From Haliclona indistincta (lineage: Eukaryota; Porifera; Demospongiae; Haplosclerida; Chalinidae): a stretch of DNA of 64,000 nucleotides. The position numbers and the translations under genes are program-made. Under the pieces are notes generated by a model. That model was not told the DNA's origin, did not search any database, and worked only from the letters and a program-made list of their open reading frames with translations. The DNA lies in contig OZ024783.1 of assembly GCA_964017065.1 (NCBI GenBank), positions 8,100,391 to 8,164,390 on the forward strand, read 5' to 3'. Shown piece by piece: positions 43,120 through 55,024 of this stretch (position 1 is the first letter of the stretch; the number at the start of each line of letters is the position of its first letter).

Positions 43120-45225
43120 ATGCCAAAGGTGTGGGCGTGACGGTTAATTTTGCGTAACGGAACGTAATAAATTGCTCTACTTAATCTATTCATAACTCTA
43201 CTTCTGCTTGTCGTATCTTATCGTTCTATGGCTCAATTTACTCGCTTATGTCTATATTTTTTCTGCAGAATGAACAATACTGTCAAGAAACTTTGAAGCA
43301 GTTGTGCAGAATAGGAATAAATTATACTAAATAATGCATGTGGCACAAAACGGTTGTGAACTTCAATCAACTTTCCACACCTGATGTCCGAATTTATTTC
43401 CACTGTAATTTTTTTCTGTAAGTAGTCATAGGTAGTAGTTGTAGAAAATACTAGTTCGAAGTTGTTAAAGTTTTTAGTGAGTATTTTATCAACGAATTAA
43501 AAATTAAAATTAAATTTTCATCATGTTACATGCATTGCACAAGATTCGAACTACTTTTTTTGGAATCAGCTACCTTTATTTGGGTGACAACAATGAATGA
43601 AATATTTTTTTAAGCCAAGGAAGGGGTGTGGGTTTTCCATTGATTCTTGTGTAGTCATAGTAAGTTCTACTTCAGACATAATAATAACACTAAAGAACTA
43701 TTTTAAAGCGACTTGTAAGTAAGACAGTCTCATGCGCCACACAGAGAGGAGTTGATTAATATCTGGATCACTGAAATCGGCCGAGGAACAACAAAGTTAT
43801 CTTTGAAAGAAGGGGCGGTGCCGTCAATCTCAAATTACTACCACAAAAATGTATTAATTTACTTCCTGTTACGCGAGGGTACGTCTTCTCGGGCGTTTTT
43901 CTCAGCTTAGCGGCATCGGATGAAGAAACTTTTGGTATCTTTCGATTCCTCTGATCGAGCCCTTTCTAATGATATCTACTAAATCTAGTGATTTATAATT
44001 TTGAAAAACTGTTTGGCATCGCTACTAACAGTATCTGATTTTTTTTTCACTTACAATCAATACACTATCTGAAATTAGTATGAAATTCTTTAAAATTATC
44101 TGAATTTTTTCATAATATAATGAAGACCATTATACAGATACGATTTATATGAAAATAAGATGAAATCAGTCAATCTAACAATATAGGCCTTGGCTCTATA
44201 TACTTGCGTTCACAAAGAAAATATGGTGAGATTATTCACTTCAACCCATCGCCTCTCTTGTCTAGCTTCTCCAGTAAAGCTTGGATAATTGGTGAAAAAC
44301 CTTGAGGCAGGACAAGACAAATCTATCAAAGTGAATGCCTCAACTCAAGGAGATTTATTTACAGCAAGTTCTAATGACTGCAGTTTAACATTATTAATAT
44401 TTTATGAGAACCAATAATTAAAATTTAATATTGCACAATGCAAGTTTTTTGAAATGTGATACAATGTCAATTATGATTATTTTCATGATTGACTTAACAA
44501 AAAAAATCATTATTAAATCGTTGACAAAATCCACAAGTGATCATTATCTTGTGATGTTACAATGGGGCCACATAAATTATTATCTACTGGTACAATTGCA
44601 CTGAGCTCGAGTGTAGTATCTACAAAAAGAAGACCAGATTCGATATCCTTTCGAGCAGGCGAAAACCATGTGACTGATGCAAATAGATAGTGTGTTCTTT
44701 CCACAAAAGCAATGTTGAAACAACAATTTAATTTGACTTAACTTTAAAGAGTTTTCAGGTTGTCTGACAAAGATAAACGAAGAGGAAACATTAGCGGTAT
44801 CAAACATATGGCTAGTTTTACTGTTAACAATACTTTTCTTCGATTACCATCAAGTTTGATGTAGCGAGTGAGTTCCAATGCCTCTCTTGATACAGTTCGC
44901 ATTTCTTCTTCCTAACAAGAAAGAAGAGGCCCAGATAAAGGTGTCCAAGTGGACATCGAAGGGAATTGTCTCAGTCTGTGTTGAACTTTCGCCTTTCTTT
45001 TTCCTCTTCATAACGAAGGCACAAGTCGTTGAACTCAGGTATTGATTCACGATATAGAGAGCCTTTAACTTTATTACTTCTCCATCATTGAGTGTGGATC
45101 TTTTTATCAGAACTAGTTTGGAATTCTTGAGGTCTTTCAGGATGAAGAAGTACTTTCTCTGGCAAATGACCGGAACACTCTAAAAAGTGTGCCCAGTCAA
45201 ACTACTGATTAGTTTCCAAAACCGT
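43120..45225. other. Stretch without recognised genes
   Basis: AT-rich. A minus frame at 44850-45050 (MNQYLSSTTCAFVMKRKKKG) and a plus stretch at 45085-45180 may be eroded parts of the transposon that follows, but I cannot match them. Confidence 0.4.
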
Positions 45226-45248
45226 AGCTTCAGGGTATCGCCTGTTGA

Positions 45249-46370
45249 GTGTTCTACAGAGTGGGTATACTAGTGGCAGAGGATGTGGATAGCTTGAAGT
45301 GGCTGGTCGATACCTTCAAAAACTCAAACAATGAGAACCCGTGTTGTTATGACAGACAAGGATATCAAGGAGCGAGATGTGCTCAAAGAATGCCTTCCAG
45401 ATGCTGTTATTCTCATTTGCCTTTTCCACACTCTTAGATCTTTTAGAAGAGAGATTTCTTGTGAAAAAATGGGAATTACATCAGGTCAGAGACAGCTATC
45501 TCTAGAATTAGAGCAAAAGATGGCTAACAGCTCAACAGAAGAAGAGTACGCCAAAGTACACTCTGAGTTTCAACGAGATGTTTCCAAGGTTGTGAAAAAG
45601 TACTTTGAAGAATGTTGGCATCCCATTCGAAAAGAGTGGGTCATGGGGCCCAAGGCAGAGAGTGGAAGCTTCCTCAATACGACAAACAACCGTCTGGAAA
45701 GCATAAATGGGAAACTGAAGCAAGTGATTAGTCGCCACAGCTCGCTTGAGAAGTTCATCGATAGCTTTTTACGATTCTTGCCACACTGAGAACTGAACAT
45801 TACCACAAAGCTGCGGTCATGCATGTTTCAAAAAGTCAAGGTACAGAATTTTGAGCAGGGCAGTGCAGAGAGCAGATAGTGAATTGCATTGCTTATACTT
45901 CATATGCTTCTTCATTTGTTCTCAATAAACTGAAAATGGCACCAAAGGTGAAGAAAATAGGAGAAGATGGTGATGAATATCGAGTGACAACATCAGAAGG
46001 AGACAAATTAGTGTCTTTGGAGAACTGCATGCGGTTGCATGTTTCACACCTCAATGCACCTTGTTGTCATATGCTTGCATTGTGTTCGAATTCCCAGGTT
46101 GGGGAACCCCTGTATGATCCTACTTTATGTGATGAACAGTGGACATATGGTTACTATCGATCAACCCAGCGTTTGTTTGCAGAAAAATCTTCCCCTTCTT
46201 CTTCTCTTCTTGTTACAACAGCGACCAAATCTAGCCGTCCTTTGAGCCAGCATGAGAAGTATCGTAAAGCTCTTCTTCTATCTTCAGAGTTAGCTTCTGT
46301 TGCTAGTGCTGCATCCAACGTTCATTTTGAGCATAGAATTGAGCTGTTGTCGAGATTCACTGATCACTAG
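45249..46370 (+). pseudogene. MULE transposase with SWIM-like C-terminus, broken
   Basis: Pieces: GILVAEDVDSLKWLVDTFKN; then in a new frame VVMTDKDIKERDVLKECLPD, AVILICLFHTLRSFRREISC, EECWHPIRKEWVMGPKAESG, FLNTTNNRLESINGKLKQVI; after a frameshift near 45779 RTEHYHKAAVMHVSKS and a stop; then SSFVLNKLKMAPKVKKIGED and HLNAPCCHMLALCSNSQVGE. This is the order of MULE-type transposases related to ZSWIM3: DDE core with the Asp of TDKD, the WHPI..EW helix, and the SWIM zinc finger (C-x-C...C-x-H), where the second Cys is lost (NCMRLH). At least two frameshifts and one stop; inactive. An acidic tail exon (SASENECEIHEPEYVDTHG) follows at about 46512-46587. Confidence 0.8.
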
Positions 46371-46589
46371 AGAAGAAGTGAAGAAGTTACTGTTACTAAA
46401 GTTGTTGATTATGGTAAGTATATACTCTTTGCTATACTTTGTTTATTTGTACACTTAATGTGCTAACTTTAGTTGTTAATATACGATGTGATGATACTGA
46501 ATTTCTAATAGAGTCTGCAAGCGAAAATGAATGTGAAATACATGAGCCAGAGTATGTTGATACACATGGAGTTGGACTTGAGGGTTAGT

Positions 46590-47607
46590 GCATGCGCATT
46601 AGTTAAAGTGCCACTATGGATTGCGAATTTAGGTCCTGGTTCCAATGATAGTCAAGTTGGAGATACTCTAGTTGGTGATGTATGTGTACAAGAAGGTGGA
46701 GCTAAGGGTATTATTCGGCCTAGTATATTTACACTTATGTACAACTATGTTGTTCTATAGGTGATGATGTTGTTGCTAAGGAATGTGATGTTGCTATATA
46801 GTAGTATGTCTGGACAGGAAAGATTTGTAGGTAAGCACACTCAATAATGATATTGTATCAATTATATGTACTACATGGGGTCTCCCCCATAGAAGGTGCG
46901 ATCTCTCTCAGCTCAAATATCAGTAGTGGCATACCTACACATACATGTACAGGGCAATGTGATAAAGTGCCATGAATGATCATTTCTTCTTTGTTACAAT
47001 GTACTGTAGTAGTTGAGAGAAGAACAAGCTAGACTGGAGGTACTGATGGATCATCAAAGATGACACTATCACAGTCCAGTGTGTATTATACTAGTCAACT
47101 ACTCTGTTGTGTGTGTTCATGGTTTGTACATAAATAATAATTAGTAAAAAATTATTCATGAGTAAGATAATCAAAATTATTCATGTTTCTCACGTGCTAC
47201 ATGAGAATCCACTGCGCGCGCCACGCCCTATTGTGCATTCTTGATCTCGAGCTGTTCAGTCTATCGGCTGTAACTTTTTTATCTTCCTTTCCTTTGGATT
47301 CTTGCAATTCTTGCAATGTAAAGTCTTCTATACTTGCTCTTGGTATTCCTCTAAACACACGGCGCCAGGCACCCTCGCACACGAACGGCAGTTGTTTCAA
47401 AGCCAACAATAAATAGCGTCAGGAAACTTTTTATGACAAGAACTGCTGCAATCTCAGAGTTTCTTTCTTTGATAAGTGTAATAAGCTAGCTGAAGAGCAG
47501 ATATGAAGTTGTTCTAACGTATAACAAAAAGTTATGACTACAACAATATTCTGTTATGCCTAATACTTCTGGTAGCTGTACAGAAATTACTGACTTAAAA
47601 CCGGCAA
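46590..47607. other. Stretch without recognised genes
   Basis: AT-rich with short frames only (47183-47416 plus, 47197-47409 minus). Possibly the 3' part of the MULE element plus unrelated sequence. Confidence 0.4.
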
Positions 47608-47615
47608 CCTGTACT

Positions 47616-48318
47616 CAGTGGCGGATCTAGGAAAACAAGATTGGGTGGGCCAATGTGCGGCGCGCAGCGCCTGCGATTTTTTTTGCTAATTAATATGCAT
47701 GAAGGTCGTAAATAATTGACTCTGGCACGCATCATTGCAGCGAGCTAGCCTCGTACCCAGGCTTTTTCACGGAAAAGAGCCTGGTACAGACTGTCTGCGC
47801 ATGCTCCATAGCCTCGTACCCAGTCACATTTGCCCCACTTTTGTTGGGCGATTGGATATTATCGTTACACGTCCGTGACATGCAATTACTTTCTTTGGCG
47901 CTATCATAGACGTTCAGCAAGCATTGCATAGTTTTCTAGCGCTTTTTTACACTCGCAAACGTCAAGGAATGCGTGCAAGAGCTTTCTGAGCAGTAGTTTG
48001 CAAGAACAAATCTCGTGAGTTATATCTCCCCGCCCCTTAATCATCTCGCCCACGTTATCACGTTTTTATTGCCACTTAAATACGTTATTATGCGCGCGTG
48101 CGTAGACGGTCTGTACCAGGCCCTTTATCAAAGGGACAGGGTACGAGGCTATGCAGCGAGCGTGCTAGTCAGTACACAACACAGCGAGCGCGCTAGTCAG
48201 TAGTGAGAACTCTGCTCAGAACGGTAAGAGTGTTGCACTATAGGTAAAACTTAAAATATTAGCTGAGCTAGTTTGGGTGGGCCAGGCCCTACCTGGCCCA
48301 CCCCTGGATCCGCCACTG
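47616..48318. mobile_element. hAT MITE with 8-bp target duplication
   Basis: Ends CAGTGGCGGATCTAGG (47616) and CCTGGATCCGCCACTG (48318) are the classic hAT TIR, flanked by the 8-bp duplication CCTGTACT (47608-47615 and 48319-48326). No transposase. GGGTGGGCCA / TGGCCCACCC follow the TIRs inside. It hosts the nested MITE 47746-48151. Confidence 0.95.
47746..48151. mobile_element. Nested MITE with 10-bp target duplication
   Basis: TAGCCTCGTACCC (47746) and GGGTACGAGGCTA (48151) form the TIR, flanked by TGCAGCGAGC on both sides (47736-47745 and 48152-48161). CTGGTACAGAC (47781) and GTCTGTACCAG (48110) form a second inverted pair. A further internal TAGCCTCGTACCCAG at 47809 suggests an older nested copy. 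Inserted into the hAT MITE. Confidence 0.9.
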
Positions 48319-48689
48319 CCTGTACTAGATACTGCAATCTATGTAGCATACAACAGAATGCATTATCATGTTTCTTCCATCATTATGAGGATGTTTCTGA
48401 TGGCTCTTTTCTCCTCCGGCTCTTTTCTCCTCTAGTGTGCATTTAATTCCGGCTGCTGCACTTCCTGTGTGTGGTTGTCCCTCAGTGCCTATCATCGTTT
48501 ATTTTTCTGTTTACCTTTCTTAATCTTAGCCTATCACTTTCTCTGTATTGTGCACTGTAAAGCATATTTTTATAATAATACGGCAAAATTACAATTTGTG
48601 TGCCGTGCAACTGCAAGCATGTATGAGAGTATGTGTATGCATGTTTGAGCTATGCAGATACAACTAGTGTCTGATAATAATTATAAACT

Positions 48690-48765
48690 AGTACTTTCAT
48701 GGAATGGCAGGGGCCGGCGAGCCTGAGCATTGATATAATTTAGCCTTGTTAGTGTGACATATACT
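48690..48765. repeat. Short dispersed repeat (second copy 49500-49576)
   Basis: TTCATGGAATGGCAGGGGC ... GAGCCTGAGCATTGATATAA TTTAGCCTTGTTAGTGTG occurs at both places. The GGGGCGAGCCTGAGC core, with its reverse complement GCTCAGGCTCGCCCC at 49484 and 60429, marks element edges elsewhere in the window (also 15667). Confidence 0.7.
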
Positions 48766-49409
48766 TATTATTATATTTGCACCAGGTTAGTCTATGTGGT
48801 GAGTCTAGATTTTAGTAGATAAGTCTGTATTATGTGAACACCAGTTTCACCACAGATTTTTGTGCTATAATGTTAATATTTAACCGGCACTAATGGGTTT
48901 GTTGATGGTGAATAGAATCGGATCAGTGCAGATATTGTGCACTTTCTCCAACTATGTGAGTGTGTTCCTTGCCTATAGGTGTCATGGGAACAATGTACCG
49001 GAAGATGTGATGAATAGGGCATGGTTCCTCGGTCTCCTCACTCACTGCAGGCTCTACTGCTATCACACACGAGCTCATTAGACGTACCTAAGTTACTGTT
49101 TGCTCTGTTGTAGCTACTGCTTCAAGTTCCGCCGGCGTCTCCGGTAGGCCCTTTCATATTCCTTTTGTCGCTCCAGTCGTCCGCTTCCACGTTGATCGGG
49201 TGACTCTGCCTCTCGTCGTCGCTTTCTGGTAGCGGCCTTGTCGTGTAAAGTTGTTGCTTTTTAGGTGTCTCCGATCTCTGTTGTTGTCGTCCATGAGTCA
49301 TCTGCATCATTGCCAGAATGCCAGGTATCTTGTTTGAAACCAAGCGCCAATTATAATGTGCGCACGTGCTAAAAAGGGCGTTTCCTAGTTATCGGGAACA
49401 TTGAAAACG

Positions 49410-49500
49410 ACAAACGCTACCCCGTGACAGATTGATAGATACATTCTCCGCCGCGTGGGCCATTGTGCCAATCAATGTGGGGCTCGCTCAGGCTCGCCCC
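49410..49500. repeat. Repeat unit also bordering the GATA array
   Basis: GACAAACGCTACCCCGTGACAGA, a two-unit GATA stub, then CCGCCGCGTGGGCCATTGTG CCAATCAATGTGGGGCTCGC. The left half matches 58430-58450 directly before the (GATA)n array, and the right half matches 60384-60444. This is one element family whose internal GATA repeat varies from 2 to about 75 units. Confidence 0.75.
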
Positions 49501-50236
49501 AAACTAGTACATTCATGGAATGGCAGGGGCGAGCCTGAGCATTGATATAATTTAGCCTTGTTAGTGTGTAACATATAGAGTAAATTATCTATATTGTATA
49601 TTCGTACGCTATTGCCAGCAAAACCAACGCAGCTAAGACGGTGTCTGCCACAGCAAACTATAGCCACTTGCATGTGTAGAAGACACAGCAAACCGCTAGC
49701 CCCAGCGTCCTTCCTGAAGGCGACAGCAAACAATAATAGACACGTGTACGAATTTCCCTAAGATCGGTAGAATCTCTGTATTTTCGTTTCACCACTCGCT
49801 ACGTCCAACGAAGTAGAGGAGCTGGCTAATTTAGTGCTGCTAGCATACACCCATCCTTGTGCTAAACGATGACCAGCAGAAGTAGCCGAACACTCTCCTT
49901 GAACACAAGAAAAACGCAACAACATCACCCCCGCTGACCCCTCAAAGATCGTCATCAACAATACAGTAAAGTATTGTGCTTATGGAGAGCCATAATAAAA
50001 ATTATAATAATACGTCTCCATAAGCACAATACTTTACTGTATTGTTGATTACGATCTTTGAGGGGTCAGCGGGGGTGATGTTGTTGCGTTTTTCTTGTGT
50101 TCAAGGAGTAGTCAGGCGTGGCCTGACTTTTCGCATCTGTGGAATAGTCAGGGGACACTAGCATACGCTACCCGTAACACAGGAATTTAATTATTTCACC
50201 GCGTGCGGTAGACTTGACCAAGTGCGTGGGAGTATA

Positions 50237-53200
50237 ATGGGCGTTGCCAATCCACGTGTTTTAGTTATGGCAGCTGTTCGATCGATCATCATTTGCCTTG
50301 GCTGTGGAACAGCTACCAAAAGGAGCTCTGACAGGCGATATCTCTACAGTAGCGCCTCTTCTCATGTGTTGCCTCTTTGGAGTTCTACGATCACTACTCA
50401 GCTGAAACAAAGTCACCCACAACTGGAGCTAGATAGTCTGCTAGCTGAAGTAGGTCGTCCGTACTTGTGCAGAAAGTGCTTCTATGGATACGAGAAGGTT
50501 ATGAAAGGTACTGAAGCGATCAAGGAGAACATGAACAAAGCATTAGAAGAAGTACTTCCCTTAGCCGACAACACTGATTCAAGTGAATCTCTCCCACCAC
50601 CTGCGAAGAAGCGTCGTCAGCCTTTACCACCCCAGTCTCTCATAACTTCTGGAAGTCCCAGTGTTTCAGTAAGTATTATTTCATTGCCAATGCCTTAAAA
50701 TTGTTTGTTTGTAGGTACATGTTGCTTACAAAACACCAAAGAATTACATACTGACACCCAGCCGTAAGCACATGGGAAAAGCTGTCGCTAGAGGAAGGAA
50801 ACAGTCAGTTGCTAAAGAGTGCTTGAAAGATCCGGTGACTAGAAAGTACATCATGAAAAGGATTGGGATGCTCGTTCGGAATGAGTTAATTCTCATGTGC
50901 TCCGACTCAGCCAACTCAATTTTGCGACAAAAGTTCAGCTCAGCATATAAGGATTTTAGCTGGGAGAAACTGCTTAAGGAACTGGAGACCAATGCGCCCA
51001 TTCTTCTATCGATTCTCCAACAATGCACGCACACGCGTCGACCCAGGCCTAACAGGAATATAGTGATAGGAATGTGTGCTGCTATATTGCTGAAGCTAAG
51101 GTATGCCAAGATGAATTTGGTCCAAAAGGTGCTGTCGTTAGTCTTGTATGGAGGCAATAGTGGAAAGCTGGTATGTTACAAAGCAAATTAATTACTAACT
51201 TGTGTAAATAATTCATGTACTGCTATTATGCCACGCGGTAGCAGTGGCATATTTAGGGTTGGGCGGAAAATAAGATGGCGGCTACACTTAGGCTAAACGC
51301 AATAATTCACGTATATCTTGGCTGTTGACGACATCAGGGGTATTTTAACTACCTAGGGGCTATCCTAAGAGGTAAGCGCTTACAATGAGTCTAATAATGA
51401 AGACTATAAGAGCAGTTGCTTTGGGCATGAAAAGATGGCGTCTCGCCTGGAGGCACTAAGTACGGCACTGCCATATCTTCGCCGTACGGGCGTTTCAAGC
51501 TAATCGAACGTTCTGAAGCTCTTTGCACGATTTGTGCGATTATAAAGAGACCTTCAGAAGCAAAAGAAACCAGGTCAAAGGTCAAACTACACTAGTCGTT
51601 GTGAGCAGTGCACCTGATATCTATTTAAGCCTAAAACACTAGCAGAAGCGAGTATTTCCAGAAAAAAAAAGCGATTTTTGGTCCATAACAGACTCCATTC
51701 CATCATTCTGTTTGAACTCCGTTACTAGGTTACGCCTACTCGCGCACGCCCGTGTATGTAAATATTCTAATACAAGCGCACCTTAGTACAAATTGCTTGT
51801 AACCGAGTGCCGTGCTGCCACTAGCAGTGTTCACAGCAGACAACGAGCAAATCTTCACTGTTACACTGGATTTGTCTGTTCAGGCTTGTAAGAATGCTAG
51901 CTTAAGCTTAGCTAATGTTGCATGGTACGTGTTGAATGCATGCAGTGCAGAGTCGATCGCCATGAGCGGCATGCAGCCAGCTGAAATAGTTCAAGAGGCT
52001 CTTTACACTGTATTAGCATAAGTGCCAACTAAGTCATTAATAAAAAAAGAAAAGAAACAAGTAATAAAAACATTTTAACCAAAATGCAAGAGATTTAGGG
52101 TTGGTACATTTATCGAAAAAGTATGGAAACAAGATTTTGAAATGAAAAGGATTGTAACAATAGCAGTGTAATGCTACCTCCCTAAATTAACTGCTTTCGA
52201 TAGTTGTTGTTAATTTAATAGGGAGGTAGCATTACACTGCTATTGTTACAATCCTTTTCATTTCAAAATCTTGTTTCCATACTTTTTCGATAAATGTACC
52301 AACCCTAAATCTCTTGCATTTTGGTTAAAATGTTTTTATTACTTGTACTCATAGGTATATGAGCGTTTACAACGAGTGAATGTGACTATGTCACATAAGT
52401 CTACTATTCGGTTGCTGACAGATGTGGGGACAGATCACGACAAGAAAGTGAAGACATGGCAGTGTTTGTTGACTGATCAGCTGTCTGTACCTCGTGAACA
52501 AGTTAAGCTTTCTATTTAAATATTATTACATGTTTTTTACACACGTTCGTCTATAGGGAGAATTTCAGAATAGTGCAAGAAAGCTCCCAGTGATTGTGAT
52601 TACATCTGACTCAGAAATTGATGATTCTGTCGTTCTCCATAGTTCTGACGAATATGATCTAAACAGCAGTTCAACTGATCTTAGTGGTTTAATTCATAGC
52701 AGTCTGTCTGATCTCTCTGAAGCTGAAACCGATTCATCAGGTATTGCTGAAGAGTCTATTGATGAAGATACATTATCAGCATGTAACAAAATTTATTGTT
52801 TACCTAAAGTGTATGCAATAAAAATCAAATTATTATTACTACTAGATGATGACAGTACAATGGAAGTCACTGAGAACACAATGATCTCAACCAATACTCC
52901 TACCCCAATTCAAAGCTTTAAGTTAGTGGGCGACAATCTAGACAAAAGTGTCAAGGCACGATATATGCGACTCGGAGGAAGCCGCAATCAATCACTTCAT
53001 TACTTCCATTCTTTTGCTGTCTTGGATAGAGTCGATTTCTCTGGTCTTCCAGATGTCCATCCTCAGCTATGTCTCAATAGCCCAAGTAAGAGAGCTATAT
53101 CTCTGCTTCCATCAACTGCAGACGATAAAGCGTTGAAAGAGCTTTTTGTGACTCATGTGTCACGTATCCTTGTAACCCACATGCCTTTCTTCAATTTGGC

Positions 53201-54989
53201 ATTTGAAGATGTGGTAGAATGGCATATTCAACATCAGTACTACGCCGAAATGTCAGTGAAATCTGAAGTGGTAAGTAAGAGCAAACTATAATGGTCTGAA
53301 TAAAATTACACTTATTGCAGGTACCACTTGGTGTTCTTAACAAAAATGAAAACAAAGGAGATGAAATGGTCGAAATCATGTACCATCTAATGGGTTACGT
53401 GCCAGCAGTACAATATACTAAAGCGGTACCTATTCATGGGCGTGAGAACGAAATGTTCCAGTCAGAGCATGCTTCACTGCACAAGTTGTTTTTTGGTGGT
53501 GACCAACTTACTGTTGCCAGAGCCAGAGGAGCCTTAAGAACTAGAGGAAATTCAATTTCTCCTGTTTTTCGGTTAGAGGGTCTCATTCCGTGTGCAGAAG
53601 ATTGGCATACACAGCTAAATCTGATTGGAGTAAGCCATTTATCACTAATAATTAATTGTAATGATTTTAATTCCATTACAGGTAATCTGGAAGTACTTTT
53701 ATTCCAGGGATTCTGCAGGCGAACACGGAACGTTGTATCAATTGCGAAACCTAATAAAACGTACGAATGTGGTGTCTGATCCAGCCAACAATTTTAATGC
53801 GTGCAATGATTTTCTGAACCTCATCACTACATGTCAAATCTTGACAGCTTCTCTTCAGGTACTTGGTATGGAGTCACTCAGTGATGTACCATCCTCATCG
53901 ATAGTACCATCAAAAGATGACCTTATATCTGAAACACCCACATGCCGAAAGGAAACTCTAAAAAGCATTTGCTGCAAAGTCGTTGAGCGATTTATCAAGT
54001 TTCAATTTAATCCTGACAACAGTGACCCTATATCAAGTGAGCCTCAATCATCTGCTCAATTGAGTGAGCTTCGACCATCTGCTCAATCGAGTGAGCCTCA
54101 ACCATCTTCTCAATCGAGTGAGCCTCAACCATCTTCTCAATCGAGTGAGCCTCAACCATCTGCTCAATCGAATGAGCCTCAACCATCTGCTCAATCGAGT
54201 GAGTTTCGACCATCTGCGACTAAGCCCAGAGCCTCTGCCAGTAAGCCCAGAGCCTCTGCCAGTAAGCCAAGAGCCTCTGCCAGTAAGCCAAGAGCCTCTG
54301 CCAGTAAGCCTCGAGCTTCTGTGAGTAAGCCTCTTAAGCATGCTGATGGGGTACACGAATACACTGTCAATTTACTGGGTATGGGCTGCCTTTACATGGA
54401 ATTTGCGGATGCAATAAAGGAGGGTGATGGTGACCGAGTGATTCGTTGCTGGAGATATTTATTGCCAGTTTTTAAGTCCTCAGATAGAAAGAACTACTCT
54501 ATAGAGGCATTTAATTTACTTAATCAGTATGAGTACCAGCTTACTCCCAGACAGTCCGCTCAACTTGCGTGGAACAGATTCATAAATACCAATGGAGTAC
54601 GTGGACGCAATATTCCTTGTGATTTACACCAAGAGCACCTGAATAGGATCTGCAAGCGTGCAATACGTCATTTGGGAGCGAACCAGACTGAGACTGCCAT
54701 CACACGTGCTGGCAAAGTACTAGGAACTCTCTACCCAGTTCTTATGCAGTATGATATGCAGACCCATGTTTCTGAGAGTTGTGGAATCCATTGAGCCCCT
54801 TCAAACTGTCAAAAAGACAGAGACACTATTATCCGAGAATTACAAAGAACGAAAGTTTTTTCTACACTGCAAGACCGCAAGTATCGTACTTTCCCTAGAC
54901 CAAGAGACCCTCTGCATGCTAAAAGTATTAGTGAAGTATTAGAATGGATAACCAAACACATAGTTAGTATAGACAAAATGAAATCATAA
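50237..54989 (+). CDS. DUF6589-type transposase, seven exons, one internal stop
   Basis: Exons 50237-50668, 50715-51170, 52355-52501, 52557-52782, 52846-53270, 53321-53629 and 53682-54989, all GT..AG with matching phases, about 1,100 codons. The N-terminus has a zinc-finger-like Cys set (CLGC ... CRKC). Core blocks are VGDNLDKSVKARYMRL (Asp ~450), LFFGGDQLTVARARGA (Asp ~623) and GLIPCAEDWH (Glu ~655), the probable DDE triad, then VIWKYFYSRDSAGEHGTLYQ, YSIEAFNLLNQYEYQL and GRNIPCDLHQEHLNR. A TGA at 54792-54794 follows SCGIH, but the frame continues with conserved sequence (FSTLQDRKYRTFPRPRDPLH, EVLEWITKH) for 64 more residues to TAA at 54987. The start could also be ATG 50267. Excision/integration enzyme of the element; probably inactive or C-terminally truncated. 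Confidence 0.85.
52057..52346. repeat. Near-perfect inverted repeat, 135-bp arms, in a transposase intron
   Basis: The arms 52057-52191 and 52209-52346 pair almost perfectly (2-nt bulge near the 17-nt loop). The right arm ends nine bases before exon 3 of the transposase (52355), so it forms the acceptor side of intron 2. No target duplication noticed; either a snapback MITE or a template-switch inverted duplication. Confidence 0.9.
54033..54335 (+). repeat. In-frame coding tandem repeats in the transposase
   Basis: About seven 27-bp units encoding SSEPQPSAQ variants are followed by about six 21-bp units encoding KPRASAS. Both periods are multiples of three, so the frame survives. This is a flexible linker between the DDE-like core and the C-terminal EFADAIKEGDGDRV block; such repeats explain long frames on the other strand and in the other phase. 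Confidence 0.9.
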
Positions 54990-55024
54990 TGTTATAGATC
55001 AGTGATACATAAAATAATGTTGAT

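Noticed and set aside
45249..46370. Host ZSWIM3-like gene
   Set aside because: Multiple frameshifts and stops, a lost SWIM cysteine and surrounding transposon debris point to a dead MULE transposase.
54028..54356. Minus-strand and +1 frames with regular repeats
   Set aside because: Shadows of the in-frame coding repeats of the transposase; the plus-strand reading is the one that continues conserved blocks.
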